A model generated the notes under the pieces. It had not been told where the DNA came from. It saw only the letters and a program-made list of their open reading frames with translations, and made no database searches. A stretch of 64,000 bases of DNA from Paenarthrobacter aurescens (lineage in GTDB: Bacteria > Actinomycetota > Actinomycetes > Actinomycetales > Micrococcaceae), in contig NZ_CP157456.1 in NCBI RefSeq assembly GCF_041549525.1, positions 4,216,001-4,280,000 of the forward strand, written 5' to 3'. This document shows positions 45,091 to 53,798 of the stretch, in pieces (the stretch's first letter is position 1; each line of letters begins with the position of its first letter). The position numbers were made by a program, and so were the translations under genes.

Positions 45091-45437
45091 GGACCGTCTG
45101 AAAGCTAATCGAGGCCTGCCCGAAACCGCCGGCCATCTCACTCTCTCCGTGGAGATCAACCTGACTTAGGTATGGCTGCCGAGGACATCTGCGTGTAGCG
45201 GAAAAGCGAGGCAAATTCGTAAGGCGACACAAAGGTCAAGATCAAGAAGAGGCCATCCCAGACCTTCCAAACGTGGCTCCGGTGGCAACCGCTCCCTGAT
45301 ACGCAGAAGGTAGTCAAGCCCCTACGCAATAGCGGCGGACCTCCACGGAGGGCCTCAAAGGCGGCTGTGGGAAAACCCCCGTTGGAAACCGAAAATTCCG
45401 CCTCGGTTGTCCTTGCACATGGACGCAGCGTGGGGCG
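45091..45437. other. Central spacer between the divergent EPS operons
   Basis: About 350 bp without a supported gene, lying between the two inverted leader copies. It presumably contains the divergent promoters or their upstream control sites. No perfect operator could be picked out by eye. Confidence 0.45.
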
Positions 45438-45568
45438 CCACCACGGAGAAGTTGCGGCTGTCCGGGTCTAGGGGGTGCCCGACCCCACAAGAATCATTGC
45501 GTATCCGAAAGACAGAATGGCGAGGACAAATGGACACCACCACGAGGACGCTGGCTGGTTCAGCATCG
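45438..45568 (+). repeat. Inverted duplicated EPS leader, plus-strand copy
   Basis: This is the counterpart of the segment at 44960-45090. Similarity spans the 92 nt before ATG 45530 and continues about 39 nt into the reading frame at roughly 80% identity there. Confidence 0.75.
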
Positions 45569-45610
45569 GCCCGAAGCCACGCCCATACCTTGGCACTCCG
45601 CCGAGGATGA
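45530..45610 (+). CDS. 26-aa leader ORF coupled to the acetyltransferase gene
   Basis: ATG 45530 has GAGGA 5 nt upstream and encodes a 26-residue peptide starting MDTTTRTLAGSAS and ending RRG. Its stop overlaps the acetyltransferase start as ATGA, so it would translationally couple that gene. It is homologous to the N-terminus of the 81-aa protein on the opposite strand and looks like a truncated duplicate retained as a leader cistron. Confidence 0.45.
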   Translation: MDTTTRTLAGSASARSHAHTLALRRG

Positions 45611-46173
45611 ACCGGTTGCATCTGGCCGGGTTCACCGGTGCCGGCTACAACAAGGGCCGCGGATTACTCTGGCAGGCGGCCTGGTTCGCCGTTCAAAATC
45701 TTGTCTTCAGCGCGTGGTGGTGCCCGTCTTTTCTGCGCGTACAAATCCTCAGAGCTTTCGGTGCCTCTGTTGGACGGGGTGTGAAAATCCGTCACGGCGT
45801 AAAAATCCATTGGCCGTGGAAGCTGTCGCTGGGTAATGACGTATGGATTGGCGTCGACGCCTGGATCCTCAACCTTGAGCCGGTAACAGTCGGTTCCGAT
45901 TGCTGCCTTTCTCAAGGCGTGTTCATTTGCACCGGCAGCCATGCATTTGACTCACCGACCTTTGAGTTTGATAACGCTCCGATCGTCGTTGGTGACGGGA
46001 GCTGGATTGGCGCCCGGGCAACAGTGCTGCGGGGAGTGAACATCGGCACTTCATGCTTGGTGGGAGCTGGCGCCCTGGTAGTGAAGGACGTACCCGGTGG
46101 TACGCGGCTGCTGGCATCGGCGGCAACCACTGGAGCTGCACGGCCGGGCAAGGATGACGGAGAGCCGCGTTGA
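45607..46173 (+). CDS. WcaF-like EPS acetyltransferase
   Basis: The 188-aa protein starts MNRLHLAGFTGAGYNKGRG, matching the N-terminus of WcaF-type colanic acid acetyltransferases. It has left-handed beta-helix hexapeptide repeats (VGRGVKIRHGVKIH, LGNDVWIGVDAWI, VGDGSWIGARATVLRGVNIG) and the loop CTGSHAFDSP. It O-acetylates a sugar of the repeat unit using acetyl-CoA. The start was chosen by family match and by the ATGA overlap with the 26-aa ORF. Confidence 0.87.
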   Translation: MNRLHLAGFTGAGYNKGRGLLWQAAWFAVQNLVFSAWWCPSFLRVQILRAFGASVGRGVKIRHGVKIHWPWKLSLGNDVWIGVDAWILNLEPVTVGSDCCLSQGVFICTGSHAFDSPTFEFDNAPIVVGDGSWIGARATVLRGVNIGTSCLVGAGALVVKDVPGGTRLLASAATTGAARPGKDDGEPR

Positions 46174-47495
46174 GTACGCTGATCGTCTGGATAGGACTCA
46201 GCCTGGTCTTCAGCGCCGTCTTCATACGTCGGATACAGATCGTTTTGGCTGCCGTCATCGTGATACGAATCCTGGTTCCGGGTGTGGTTCAGAACGAAGT
46301 CATGCCTGGGCTGCACCCGTCCACTTACCTGTTTCTGTGCTTCATTCTCATCCAGGGGGCATTTGCCCCAAGGATTTTCGGACAGGCGATCCGTTCTGCC
46401 GGTGCTTGGCCGCAGATAGTTCTCGCCGCCATCGCGGCAGTCATGATGACCGACGTCGGAAACCCCGGCAGTGCTGGACTACTGGACACTACGATGTTCA
46501 TTGTAGGGATCGTATGGGCCCCCTACTACGTCTTCGTGTTCATGCGGTATTCAATCCGCTCAATACCCGGTGCCGGAAAAGCCTACCTGGTGACGTTTGC
46601 GCTCCTGGCCCTCACGGAGGCCGTACTATCCCAGGTCCAGGTGGCAACTGGCCGACCGGTAGTTTGGGAAAGCGACTTCTCAAAGATCTGGTTGACGGGC
46701 ACGGTTTCCGAGCTTGGTGCCGCAATTGGAACTTTTGGGCACGGCATCCAAGTCGGTGTCTTTTTTGCTGCCACCATGCCGCTCCTTGCCTTGATCAAAT
46801 CGATGCTGCTGCGCTTCACGTTGGCGGCAGGCCTCCTCGTTACAGTGCCGCTTGCCTACGGGCGCATGGGCCTGATTCTCACAGTGGTCGGGTTCATGTT
46901 CCTGGTGGTGATCGGAGGACGAAAACTCCTTCGCAGCATCCTTTTCGCTGCTGTTGTACTCGCAGCCCTTCTCGTCAGCATCCAAGGTGTCGCAGGCGAG
47001 AAGCTCCTGCTCAAGTTCGAGGACGACAACGGCTCCGCGGCGCTCAGAGTGGCTGCTTTCGATTGGTTTTGGGAGCACACAGCAGAATTCTTTGTTGGCG
47101 GATATCCCGGGGGCAGGGATCTCAAAGGTGAGGGCACCCTTGGCTCCAGCCTTGAAAACGGCTACTTCATGATGGCCCTCATGTTCGGAATTCTGGCTGT
47201 AGTTGCATTCTTCATTTTCATGGTGTGCCTCCTTTTCAGTCAGTTGGATATCAAGGGAAGGGACAGCTGGCCCGGCGCCGCGGCCGCGGCCCTGATCATC
47301 GTGGCCATCAACGGCTACAGTTCCATCGGCGGGAACTCCATCGATATCCACCTCTTCTGGTTCGTCCTCGCGATGGCGAGCTACCGTTCCTTCCGCAGTC
47401 CTCATCCGAGGGACGAGCCCCGCACGGTTTCGTCGCCAAACAGCACCGCACCCGTGGAGGCATTGGGACTTCGCGTGGGTCAGGTATCAGCGTGA
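46170..47495 (+). CDS. EPS polymerase (Wzy/O-antigen-ligase-like)
   Basis: The 441-aa polytopic protein has about eleven to twelve hydrophobic helices with a larger outside loop around residues 280-325 (LLLKFEDDNGSAALRVAAFDWFWEH), the region where Wzy/WaaL proteins carry functional residues. It starts at TTG, overlapping the acetyltransferase stop as TTGA. Sequence is too divergent for a firm family call; position between acetyltransferase and flippase supports Wzy. Confidence 0.72.
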   Translation: MSTLIVWIGLSLVFSAVFIRRIQIVLAAVIVIRILVPGVVQNEVMPGLHPSTYLFLCFILIQGAFAPRIFGQAIRSAGAWPQIVLAAIAAVMMTDVGNPGSAGLLDTTMFIVGIVWAPYYVFVFMRYSIRSIPGAGKAYLVTFALLALTEAVLSQVQVATGRPVVWESDFSKIWLTGTVSELGAAIGTFGHGIQVGVFFAATMPLLALIKSMLLRFTLAAGLLVTVPLAYGRMGLILTVVGFMFLVVIGGRKLLRSILFAAVVLAALLVSIQGVAGEKLLLKFEDDNGSAALRVAAFDWFWEHTAEFFVGGYPGGRDLKGEGTLGSSLENGYFMMALMFGILAVVAFFIFMVCLLFSQLDIKGRDSWPGAAAAALIIVAINGYSSIGGNSIDIHLFWFVLAMASYRSFRSPHPRDEPRTVSSPNSTAPVEALGLRVGQVSA

Positions 47496-48859
47496 TGAGA
47501 AGCGAAAAAGGCCTGAAAAGCGGCTTGATCACCAGTGCAAAGGAAAGCCACGGACAACGAATTTTCTACGCAATTGCCGGGGCGGCAGTAACCCCACTCA
47601 TGTCCCTGGCTACGGCTCCGATTTTGGCTCAGTCCCTGGGTGTCTTGGGCCGTGGAGAACTCGCCGCTGGTATGGCCCCCATGCTTTTTGCGGTAGCCGT
47701 CGGCGCACTGGGAATCCCGGAGGCACTCACGTTTCATGTAGCCAGGCATGCTGGGGGCGCGCGAAAGGTGCTCAAACGCGCCTTTTGGATTCTTACGTTC
47801 CTGGGTATGTCTACAGCCGCAATCGTTGCCCTGAGTGCCTCACTTCTCTCCGATGGCAATACCGATATTGAGCAACTCATCTTTATCACCGCCATCCTTA
47901 CCGTTCCTACGTTCTGGGCGTCAGTGCCCAACAGCGTGCTGGCCGGGAATCATCAGTGGAAGCAAGCAGCCAGGATTGACCTGTGCCTGGCGGCAGTGCG
48001 TCTGCTTGTCCTGTCCGTCTTCGCTATGGCCTCTTTGCTGACCCCCTTGACGGCGATGATGGTGATGCTAGGCATCCCCCTGATAAAGGGCATCGTGATG
48101 TTGCCGTACCTCTTTGCCTACATACGGGAAAGAAGAAACCTCCCCCCTGCCAGAGCGCGCCTCATCAATTATGGAAGTCGCCTGTGGGCGGGATCCCTGG
48201 CAGGCATCGTGCTTCTCCGACTTGACCAGCTTCTTATGGTCCCCTTCGGCAACGCTGCGCAATTGGGACTCTACGTGGTGGCTGTCAGTCTGGGCGAGAT
48301 CCCTGCTCTACTTTCCGGCGCCGTCCGCAACGTCGTCTTCTCTTCCGATGCTGAGAGCTCGCACCGGCCTGAGGATCAGGACCGTCTGCAACAGACCGCA
48401 CGTTTGACGTCGGCCGCCACGGCCCTCGGCAGCCTGGGAATCGGCGTCGCTCTTCCCTGGGCGGTTCCGTTGCTCTTTGGAGATTCATTTGCAGCCGCAG
48501 TCGCAGTTTCCTGGGTGATTCTTGCGGGTGTGGCCCTGGGAACCCCCGGTTCCATAGCGGGCGCCGGTCTCAGCGCACGTGGCCGGCCCGGGCTGCGAAG
48601 TATCGGCATGGTCATTGGAGCTGTGCTCAACACCGCCATTCTTCTGGCGACCGTGCCCGTCCTGGGTGCGATGGGAGCCGCTCTGGCCACCCTGGCCGGA
48701 AGCATCGTGGCCGGCACCATGAACATCGTGTGGCTAAGGGCGCATTTTGGAATGCCGATGCGCGGTTTCTTCGGGCTAAGAGGCGCGGATTTTCAACTCA
48801 TTCTCACAGGAATTTCAAAAATGACAGGAAAGAAGAGAGTACATGCCGCTTCCAAGTAA
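47492..48859 (+). CDS. EPS repeat-unit flippase (Wzx-like, MOP superfamily)
   Basis: The 455-aa protein has about twelve to fourteen membrane helices, with the MOP/Wzx-like start IFYAIAGAAVTPLMSLATAPILAQ and the glycine/proline pattern of oligosaccharide flippases. It would flip the lipid-linked unit across the membrane for polymerisation. GTG 47492 overlaps the Wzy stop (GTGA); the following ATG is an alternative. Confidence 0.82.
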   Translation: MMRSEKGLKSGLITSAKESHGQRIFYAIAGAAVTPLMSLATAPILAQSLGVLGRGELAAGMAPMLFAVAVGALGIPEALTFHVARHAGGARKVLKRAFWILTFLGMSTAAIVALSASLLSDGNTDIEQLIFITAILTVPTFWASVPNSVLAGNHQWKQAARIDLCLAAVRLLVLSVFAMASLLTPLTAMMVMLGIPLIKGIVMLPYLFAYIRERRNLPPARARLINYGSRLWAGSLAGIVLLRLDQLLMVPFGNAAQLGLYVVAVSLGEIPALLSGAVRNVVFSSDAESSHRPEDQDRLQQTARLTSAATALGSLGIGVALPWAVPLLFGDSFAAAVAVSWVILAGVALGTPGSIAGAGLSARGRPGLRSIGMVIGAVLNTAILLATVPVLGAMGAALATLAGSIVAGTMNIVWLRAHFGMPMRGFFGLRGADFQLILTGISKMTGKKRVHAASK

Positions 48860-49742
48860 TCCAGGGCCGCAGCTTGCCTTGGACAGTGCTCTGCCGAGAA
48901 TTCCGCGGCTTGTGTACAAGGCGCGTCTCATCAGCAGCCTGAGGCTACGCAACCGCTTGAGCCGAAAGAAGGTGACGGGGTCAGCGGACGTCGTGGTGAG
49001 TATGACTTCCTATGGCCGCCGGTTAGGAATCGTTGCCCATGCTCTGGAGTCCATCGCCGCAGGTTCGGTGCGTCCGGCCCGGATGATCCTGTGGGTCAAC
49101 GAGCCGGATTTCGAAGTAGCAAAGTACCCCATGCTCCAGCGTCTTCAGCGCAGAGGATTGGAGATTCTCCGATGCGAGGACTTTGGGCCTCATAAGAAGT
49201 ACTTTCCCTATTGCCGGGAGTTCGCCCGCGATGATATGAACCTCGCTTTGGCCGACGATGATCTGATGTACCCGCGGCGTTGGCTTGAAATCCTCCTCAG
49301 CGCGTCCGGGGCAGTCCAGGAGATTCCTGCTTACCGAGCGCACCGCATGAGAACTGATGTTGCGCACAGCACCCTGGAAAATTACAACTCCTGGACGCCG
49401 GCCCCCACTGGTTCCACAAGCCATGCCAATTTCCTCACGGGTGGAGCAGGAGTGCTTTTGCCTCCGCGGCTACAGTCAGCCATACGGGAAGCAGGAACTT
49501 CGTTCCGGGAGGTGGCTCCCCGGGCGGACGATATTTGGCTCAATGCCTTGGCAATCCGGCATGGCTACCGACGCCGGGTGGTCGCCGCGCAAGGACAGCA
49601 CCTCACCATGTATCCCCGTTCGCAGAGAGAGGCCCTTCACAGCGAAAATGTGGAAGGTGGCCGCAATGACCTGCAGATCGCTGCGGTCTTTGGCCCGCGT
49701 GACATCGCCGTCATCAGCAGCGACATCACCAACACGCCATGA
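48843..49742 (+). CDS. GT-A type glycosyltransferase
   Basis: The 299-aa protein has a nucleotide-binding start (DVVVSMTSYGRRLGIVAHALESIAAG) and a DxD-like metal site ALADDDLMYPRRWLEIL, then ADDIWLNALAIRHGY, resembling small GT2/GT32-like capsular transferases. It overlaps the flippase end by 17 bp. Donor sugar unknown. Confidence 0.75.
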   Translation: MPLPSNPGPQLALDSALPRIPRLVYKARLISSLRLRNRLSRKKVTGSADVVVSMTSYGRRLGIVAHALESIAAGSVRPARMILWVNEPDFEVAKYPMLQRLQRRGLEILRCEDFGPHKKYFPYCREFARDDMNLALADDDLMYPRRWLEILLSASGAVQEIPAYRAHRMRTDVAHSTLENYNSWTPAPTGSTSHANFLTGGAGVLLPPRLQSAIREAGTSFREVAPRADDIWLNALAIRHGYRRRVVAAQGQHLTMYPRSQREALHSENVEGGRNDLQIAAVFGPRDIAVISSDITNTP

Positions 49743-51022
49743 AACTACCCACACCAAACGCATCCCAAGGCCCCATGGAAACCGTACTGGTCCACCCCTT
49801 CGGGAACGAGAATGTCCGTCAGACACTTACTGCGCTGAGCGAGCACAGCCAACTGTCTGCTTTTGTCACTTCGATTGGTTGGACAGATCCGGAGGCATTG
49901 TCATGGCTTCATCCCGCAAGGTCGCTGGTTGAACGGCGGCTGTTTCCGATGGTTGGGAACAGCCAGCTGCACGTCACTCCCGCCAGCGAACTGGTCCGCA
50001 ATCTTCTTCTGCGCGCACAGCCAGCGGCTGTACGACGGCTTGGCTCGGCGTCAGGTCCACTCTCCGCGCACTGGGTGGCCGAGAAGGTTGAAAGCAAAGC
50101 CATCAAAGCTCTCAACCGACGGAATCAACCCATGTCCGTCTACGGATACTCAACCTTCGCGTCTCGAGTGTTCAAGGCGGCCAGAGGACGCGGCATGGAA
50201 ACCATCCTGGAAGTACCGCACGTTCACTGGGCCACCACCAGAAGCTGGGCCGGCCAACTCGAAAGCCTGTCACCTGGCTGGGCAATAACAGCACGGCGGG
50301 ACATGATCCGGAGCAAGGTCCATGTCATGGAGGACGTTGAGCTCGGATTGGCAACCAGACTCATCTCACCTTCGGCCCAGGTTACCAAGAGCCTTCGTAA
50401 GGCCGGCGTGGACAGCGAAATCACTGAGATTCCCTACGGGTGCCCCGATGTTGAGCCCGGGCAGACTCCGCTGAGGTGGGACGGCAGCGGGCCGCTAAAA
50501 GTGTTGTTTGTGGGCCGGATCGTGGGAATGAAAGGGATCGCGGACGTGGTGGCAGCGGCCAAGGCACTCTCTCCCGCCGTGCACGTTACTGCCATTGGCC
50601 AACTACCAGGTGAGACTTTCCCTGCACTGGAGGACATGCTCGCAACGGTGGATTACCGCGGGACGATGCCCAGGAGCGAAATCCTCCGCGAAATGAGGAG
50701 GCACCATGTGCTGTTGCTGCCGAGCCTTGTTGAGGGCCGTTCCCTCGCGGCCTTGGAAGGACTGAGCCAAGGCCTGCCAGCGGTAGTCACGGCCGGAAGC
50801 GGAGTGGAGGACCTTGTTTCCCAAGGTGCGGGAGCCGTTGTTGACCGGTTTGCACCTGAGCAGATCGTAGCCGAACTCCACCGCTTCCTGGACGAACCTG
50901 GACTGGTTGAAGAGCGGAGCGCCAAAGCGCTGCGAATCGCCGGATCCTCGGGATGGGGGCCATTCCGCGAAGAAACTGCGCGCTTTCTCCGGCAGGTTGG
51001 GAGTGGTTTCCGTGGCCAATGA
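49739..51022 (+). CDS. GT4-like glycosyltransferase 1 of plus operon
   Basis: The 427-aa GT-B enzyme has the C-terminal donor domain LKVLFVGRIVGMKGIADVVAAAK and the PSLVEGRSLAALEGLSQGLPAV E-x-E type motif, where the first Glu of EX7E is followed by Arg. The N-terminal domain is divergent. The ATG overlaps the preceding stop as ATGA, so translation is coupled. Confidence 0.85.
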   Translation: MKLPTPNASQGPMETVLVHPFGNENVRQTLTALSEHSQLSAFVTSIGWTDPEALSWLHPARSLVERRLFPMVGNSQLHVTPASELVRNLLLRAQPAAVRRLGSASGPLSAHWVAEKVESKAIKALNRRNQPMSVYGYSTFASRVFKAARGRGMETILEVPHVHWATTRSWAGQLESLSPGWAITARRDMIRSKVHVMEDVELGLATRLISPSAQVTKSLRKAGVDSEITEIPYGCPDVEPGQTPLRWDGSGPLKVLFVGRIVGMKGIADVVAAAKALSPAVHVTAIGQLPGETFPALEDMLATVDYRGTMPRSEILREMRRHHVLLLPSLVEGRSLAALEGLSQGLPAVVTAGSGVEDLVSQGAGAVVDRFAPEQIVAELHRFLDEPGLVEERSAKALRIAGSSGWGPFREETARFLRQVGSGFRGQ

Positions 51023-52103
51023 CCATCAAGCACAACAACGGGCACTGCGAATCGCTTTGGTAGCGCACGTGTTCCACCCGAGCGTCGGAGGAGTGGAAAT
51101 TACCTCCGACATCCTGGCGCGGGGGTTCATGCGGCATGGTGCCGAAGTTACAGTCATCACCAACACACCTGACAGCCGCCCGCCGACGCGGACTTTCCCT
51201 TACGACGTCGTCCGGCGACCCTCACCGTGGCGCCTGCTGGCGCTGGTGAACAGAGCCGACGTCGTTTTTCACAACAACCCGGCCATCTCACTGTGGTGGC
51301 CGCTACCCCTGGTCCGCACGCCGTGGATGGTCGCCCTCAGAATGTGGGTGACTATGCCCGGGCAAGTACTGTCAGGCTTCCAGCGGCTTAAGTACGCCGC
51401 CAAGTACCGGATCATTGGGCGGGCCGATGTCCTTGTGGCAAACAGCAGGGTTCTGGCGAATCACGTTGAAGGTGACGTCGAAGTGATCCCGAACAGCTAT
51501 CGGGATGAATACTTCTCCATCCTCGACGACGAGCTGCGCGACCCATTGGGGATCGTATTCCTGGGACGTCTCAGCCATGACAAAGGCGTTGATCTCCTGC
51601 TTCAGGCAACAGCGGATCTCGTAAGAGAGATAGACGGCGTCACCCTGACAATCGTGGGTGAGGGCAGCGAACGTGAAAGCCTTGAAGCCCTCGCCCTGGA
51701 GTGCGGTTTGGGCAACGCAGTGAGGTTTGTGGGCTCCCAAGGCCCGGAGGAAGCAAACCGGATCCTGAACCGGAATTCCATCGTGGTCATACCGAGCCGG
51801 ATGCCGGAGCCTTTCGGAACTGTGGCTCTGGAGGCTGCCGCCGCGGGCTGCGTGGCGGTTTACGCGAATCACGGCGGGCTGCCGGATGCGGCCGGCGAGC
51901 AAGCAATAGGGTTCACGCCACTGGATCCGACGTCGTTGAGCGGTCACCTTAGGGCACTGCTCAACAATCCCAAGGACCTTGCCGCCCGGCAAAAAGACGC
52001 AGTTGCCCATGCGGACCGACACAGAGAGAACGTCATGGTGGACCGCTATTACGCCGCGATCAAGCGCACCTTGGCGGTGGCTGGCCGTGCCGGGAAACAC
52101 TAG
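51012..52103 (+). CDS. GT4 glycosyltransferase 2 of plus operon
   Basis: The 363-aa GT-B enzyme shows the N-terminal VAHVFHPSVGGVEITSDILARG and the C-terminal GIVFLGRLSHDKGVDLLL with IPSRMPEPFGTVALEAAAAGCVAV (EX7E motif). GTG 51012 follows GGGAG by about 8 nt and overlaps the preceding gene by 11 bp; the long open frame before it is not needed. Confidence 0.9.
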   Translation: MANDHQAQQRALRIALVAHVFHPSVGGVEITSDILARGFMRHGAEVTVITNTPDSRPPTRTFPYDVVRRPSPWRLLALVNRADVVFHNNPAISLWWPLPLVRTPWMVALRMWVTMPGQVLSGFQRLKYAAKYRIIGRADVLVANSRVLANHVEGDVEVIPNSYRDEYFSILDDELRDPLGIVFLGRLSHDKGVDLLLQATADLVREIDGVTLTIVGEGSERESLEALALECGLGNAVRFVGSQGPEEANRILNRNSIVVIPSRMPEPFGTVALEAAAAGCVAVYANHGGLPDAAGEQAIGFTPLDPTSLSGHLRALLNNPKDLAARQKDAVAHADRHRENVMVDRYYAAIKRTLAVAGRAGKH

Positions 52104-52110
52104 GAATTCG

Positions 52111-52710
52111 ATGAACATCGTGCAGGTAGTAACGCTGGTAAGTCCGGATGGAGCCTACGGCGGCCCTGTTCGAGTTGCGCAAAACCAGTCCTCGGAGCTT
52201 TCAAGGCGTGGACATCAGGTCCAGATATTTGCCGGTGCACGCGGGGATGTTGACGAAGCATACTTTGGTCCAGGGGTGCGGACCCGGCTTTTCAAGGCCC
52301 TCCGAATCATTCCAGGAACCGGGTTCGCCGGGCTCTGCGCTCCAACTATGCTGCCGTCGCTGTGGCGGACCCTCAAGAACGCGGATGTTGTTCACCTGCA
52401 CCTGGCCCGCGACTTGGTGATGCTTCCGGCCGCCCTCCTTTGCCTGGTCCGGGGCGTACCTTTTGTGGTCCAAACGCACGGAATGATCGACGAATCGGAG
52501 AAGATGCTGGCAAAGATCCTCGACAGGTTGCTGACCCTTCGTGTGCTGCGCGCCAGCCAACGATGCTTCTGGTTGACGCCCGAGGAACAGGCATCCCTTA
52601 GTGAGCTCTTGGGAGACAGTCACCGAACACTGGAACGCCTCGTCAACGGAGTGCCTCTGGCCGAAATCACCTTGGACCAGCACCCGGCAACAGCGGGGCA
52701 CCATGAATAA
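52111..52710 (+). CDS. GT4 glycosyltransferase 3, N-terminal half (frame ends early)
   Basis: The 199-aa product begins MNIVQVVTLVSPDGAYGGPVRVAQ and covers only the acceptor-side domain of a GT-B enzyme, up to NGVPLAEI, after which TAA occurs. The donor domain continues in the +1 frame from 52703. Removing one G from the GGGG at 52695-52698 would join both into one protein. Either this is a frameshift mutation, a sequence error or a split enzyme. Confidence 0.7.
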   Translation: MNIVQVVTLVSPDGAYGGPVRVAQNQSSELSRRGHQVQIFAGARGDVDEAYFGPGVRTRLFKALRIIPGTGFAGLCAPTMLPSLWRTLKNADVVHLHLARDLVMLPAALLCLVRGVPFVVQTHGMIDESEKMLAKILDRLLTLRVLRASQRCFWLTPEEQASLSELLGDSHRTLERLVNGVPLAEITLDQHPATAGHHE

Positions 52711-53695
52711 GGACAGGAGATCCTTCGAGTTCCTTTACCTGGCCCGGCTGCATCGTCGAAAAAGGCCCACGGTGCTTGTTGAAGCTGCTGCCTTGCTGGC
52801 TACCACAAGCAATCAACCCATAGAGGTGGCTTTTGTAGGGCCGGACGAGGGCGAAGAGTCCAAAGTACGTCGGCACATTGAGGCCACGGGAACCTCGGAC
52901 TGGATCCGGGTTGAAGGGCCGTTGGAACCCGGTTCCACCCTGGACCGCATGCGAAAGGCATCCGTGTACGTGTTGCCCTCAATTAACGAGCCGTTTCCCA
53001 TGAGCGTCCTTGAAGCCATGTCCGTGGGAATTCCCGTCATCGTGACCGATAGTTGCGGGCTCGCCCCTTTCATTACTGAGTCAGGGGCGGGGATCGTTTC
53101 AGACTCAAGCGTGGAGGGTCTTTCGGATGCCATGCGCCGTTTTGTCGAAGAACCAGGGCTCAGGGCTTCATCGGCCCGAGCCGCCCTGGGCCTCGCGAGG
53201 GATCGATTCTCCATGTATGCAGTCACCCGTCAGCTGGAGGACGTTTATCAAAGCCTGACCGACTACACGGTTGGTGGTTCCTCCATGAAACGTCTGGGCG
53301 AAGGACCAGAAGGGCTCCCGCTGACTACTGAGAATGTGGGCCTTAATTACCTAGAACCGTCTGCGCAACCCCACGGAGACCACGCGGCGGATCAGTTCTG
53401 GCACAGAGCCAAGGCCGTGGCCGAGATCCGAGCCTTAGGCGAAGAGCGCTTGGTCGTCTTGAACTTGGAACGCGGCACGCCTCTTGTCCTTCTGGGCTCG
53501 GCCGCCGCAATCTGGGAACTGATCGATGGAACACGAACTGACAACGACATTCTCAAGGAGCTAACCCGCGCCTATTCGGGAGCAGATGAACCCTCCACGG
53601 CGCAGCAACTCCGGAATTTCCTGGCGGGGCTCTCCTCCCATGGCCTTGCCCAGAGCAAGGACAGTCCCGCTGCAGGTTCACTGGACCAGCACTGA
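52703..53695 (+). CDS. GT4 glycosyltransferase 3, donor-domain half fused to a PqqD-like domain
   Basis: The 330-aa product from ATG 52703 starts with the donor domain (FEFLYLARLHRRKRPTVLVEA; INEPFPMSVLEAMSVGIPVI with Glu96 and Glu104 of EX7E). After about residue 195 comes a separate module (about 238-316: RLVVLNLERGTPLVLLGSAAAIWELIDG, TDNDILKELTRAY, FLAGLSSHGLA), which matches the winged-helix PqqD/RRE pattern. An internal ATG at 53285 preceded by GGTGG could yield the PqqD-like part alone. It overlaps the first half by 8 bp. Confidence 0.75.
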   Translation: MNKDRRSFEFLYLARLHRRKRPTVLVEAAALLATTSNQPIEVAFVGPDEGEESKVRRHIEATGTSDWIRVEGPLEPGSTLDRMRKASVYVLPSINEPFPMSVLEAMSVGIPVIVTDSCGLAPFITESGAGIVSDSSVEGLSDAMRRFVEEPGLRASSARAALGLARDRFSMYAVTRQLEDVYQSLTDYTVGGSSMKRLGEGPEGLPLTTENVGLNYLEPSAQPHGDHAADQFWHRAKAVAEIRALGEERLVVLNLERGTPLVLLGSAAAIWELIDGTRTDNDILKELTRAYSGADEPSTAQQLRNFLAGLSSHGLAQSKDSPAAGSLDQH

Positions 53696-53714
53696 GTCAG
53701 GCAGCTTTTTAGCT

Positions 53715-53739
53715 ACTCAGTACTCCGCGGCAGTACCGA
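53715..53739. promoter_or_regulatory. Dyad upstream of the BY-kinase gene
   Basis: A 25-bp inverted repeat has 9-bp arms CTCAGTACT/AGTACCGAG with one mismatch around CCGCGGC. It lies 60 bp before the start, consistent with an operator for a separate promoter here. Confidence 0.4.
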
Positions 53740-53798
53740 GACTGACACTACAAGTCTGTAATAGTACGCACCTGGCATGCATGGAGAGGACCACACAA

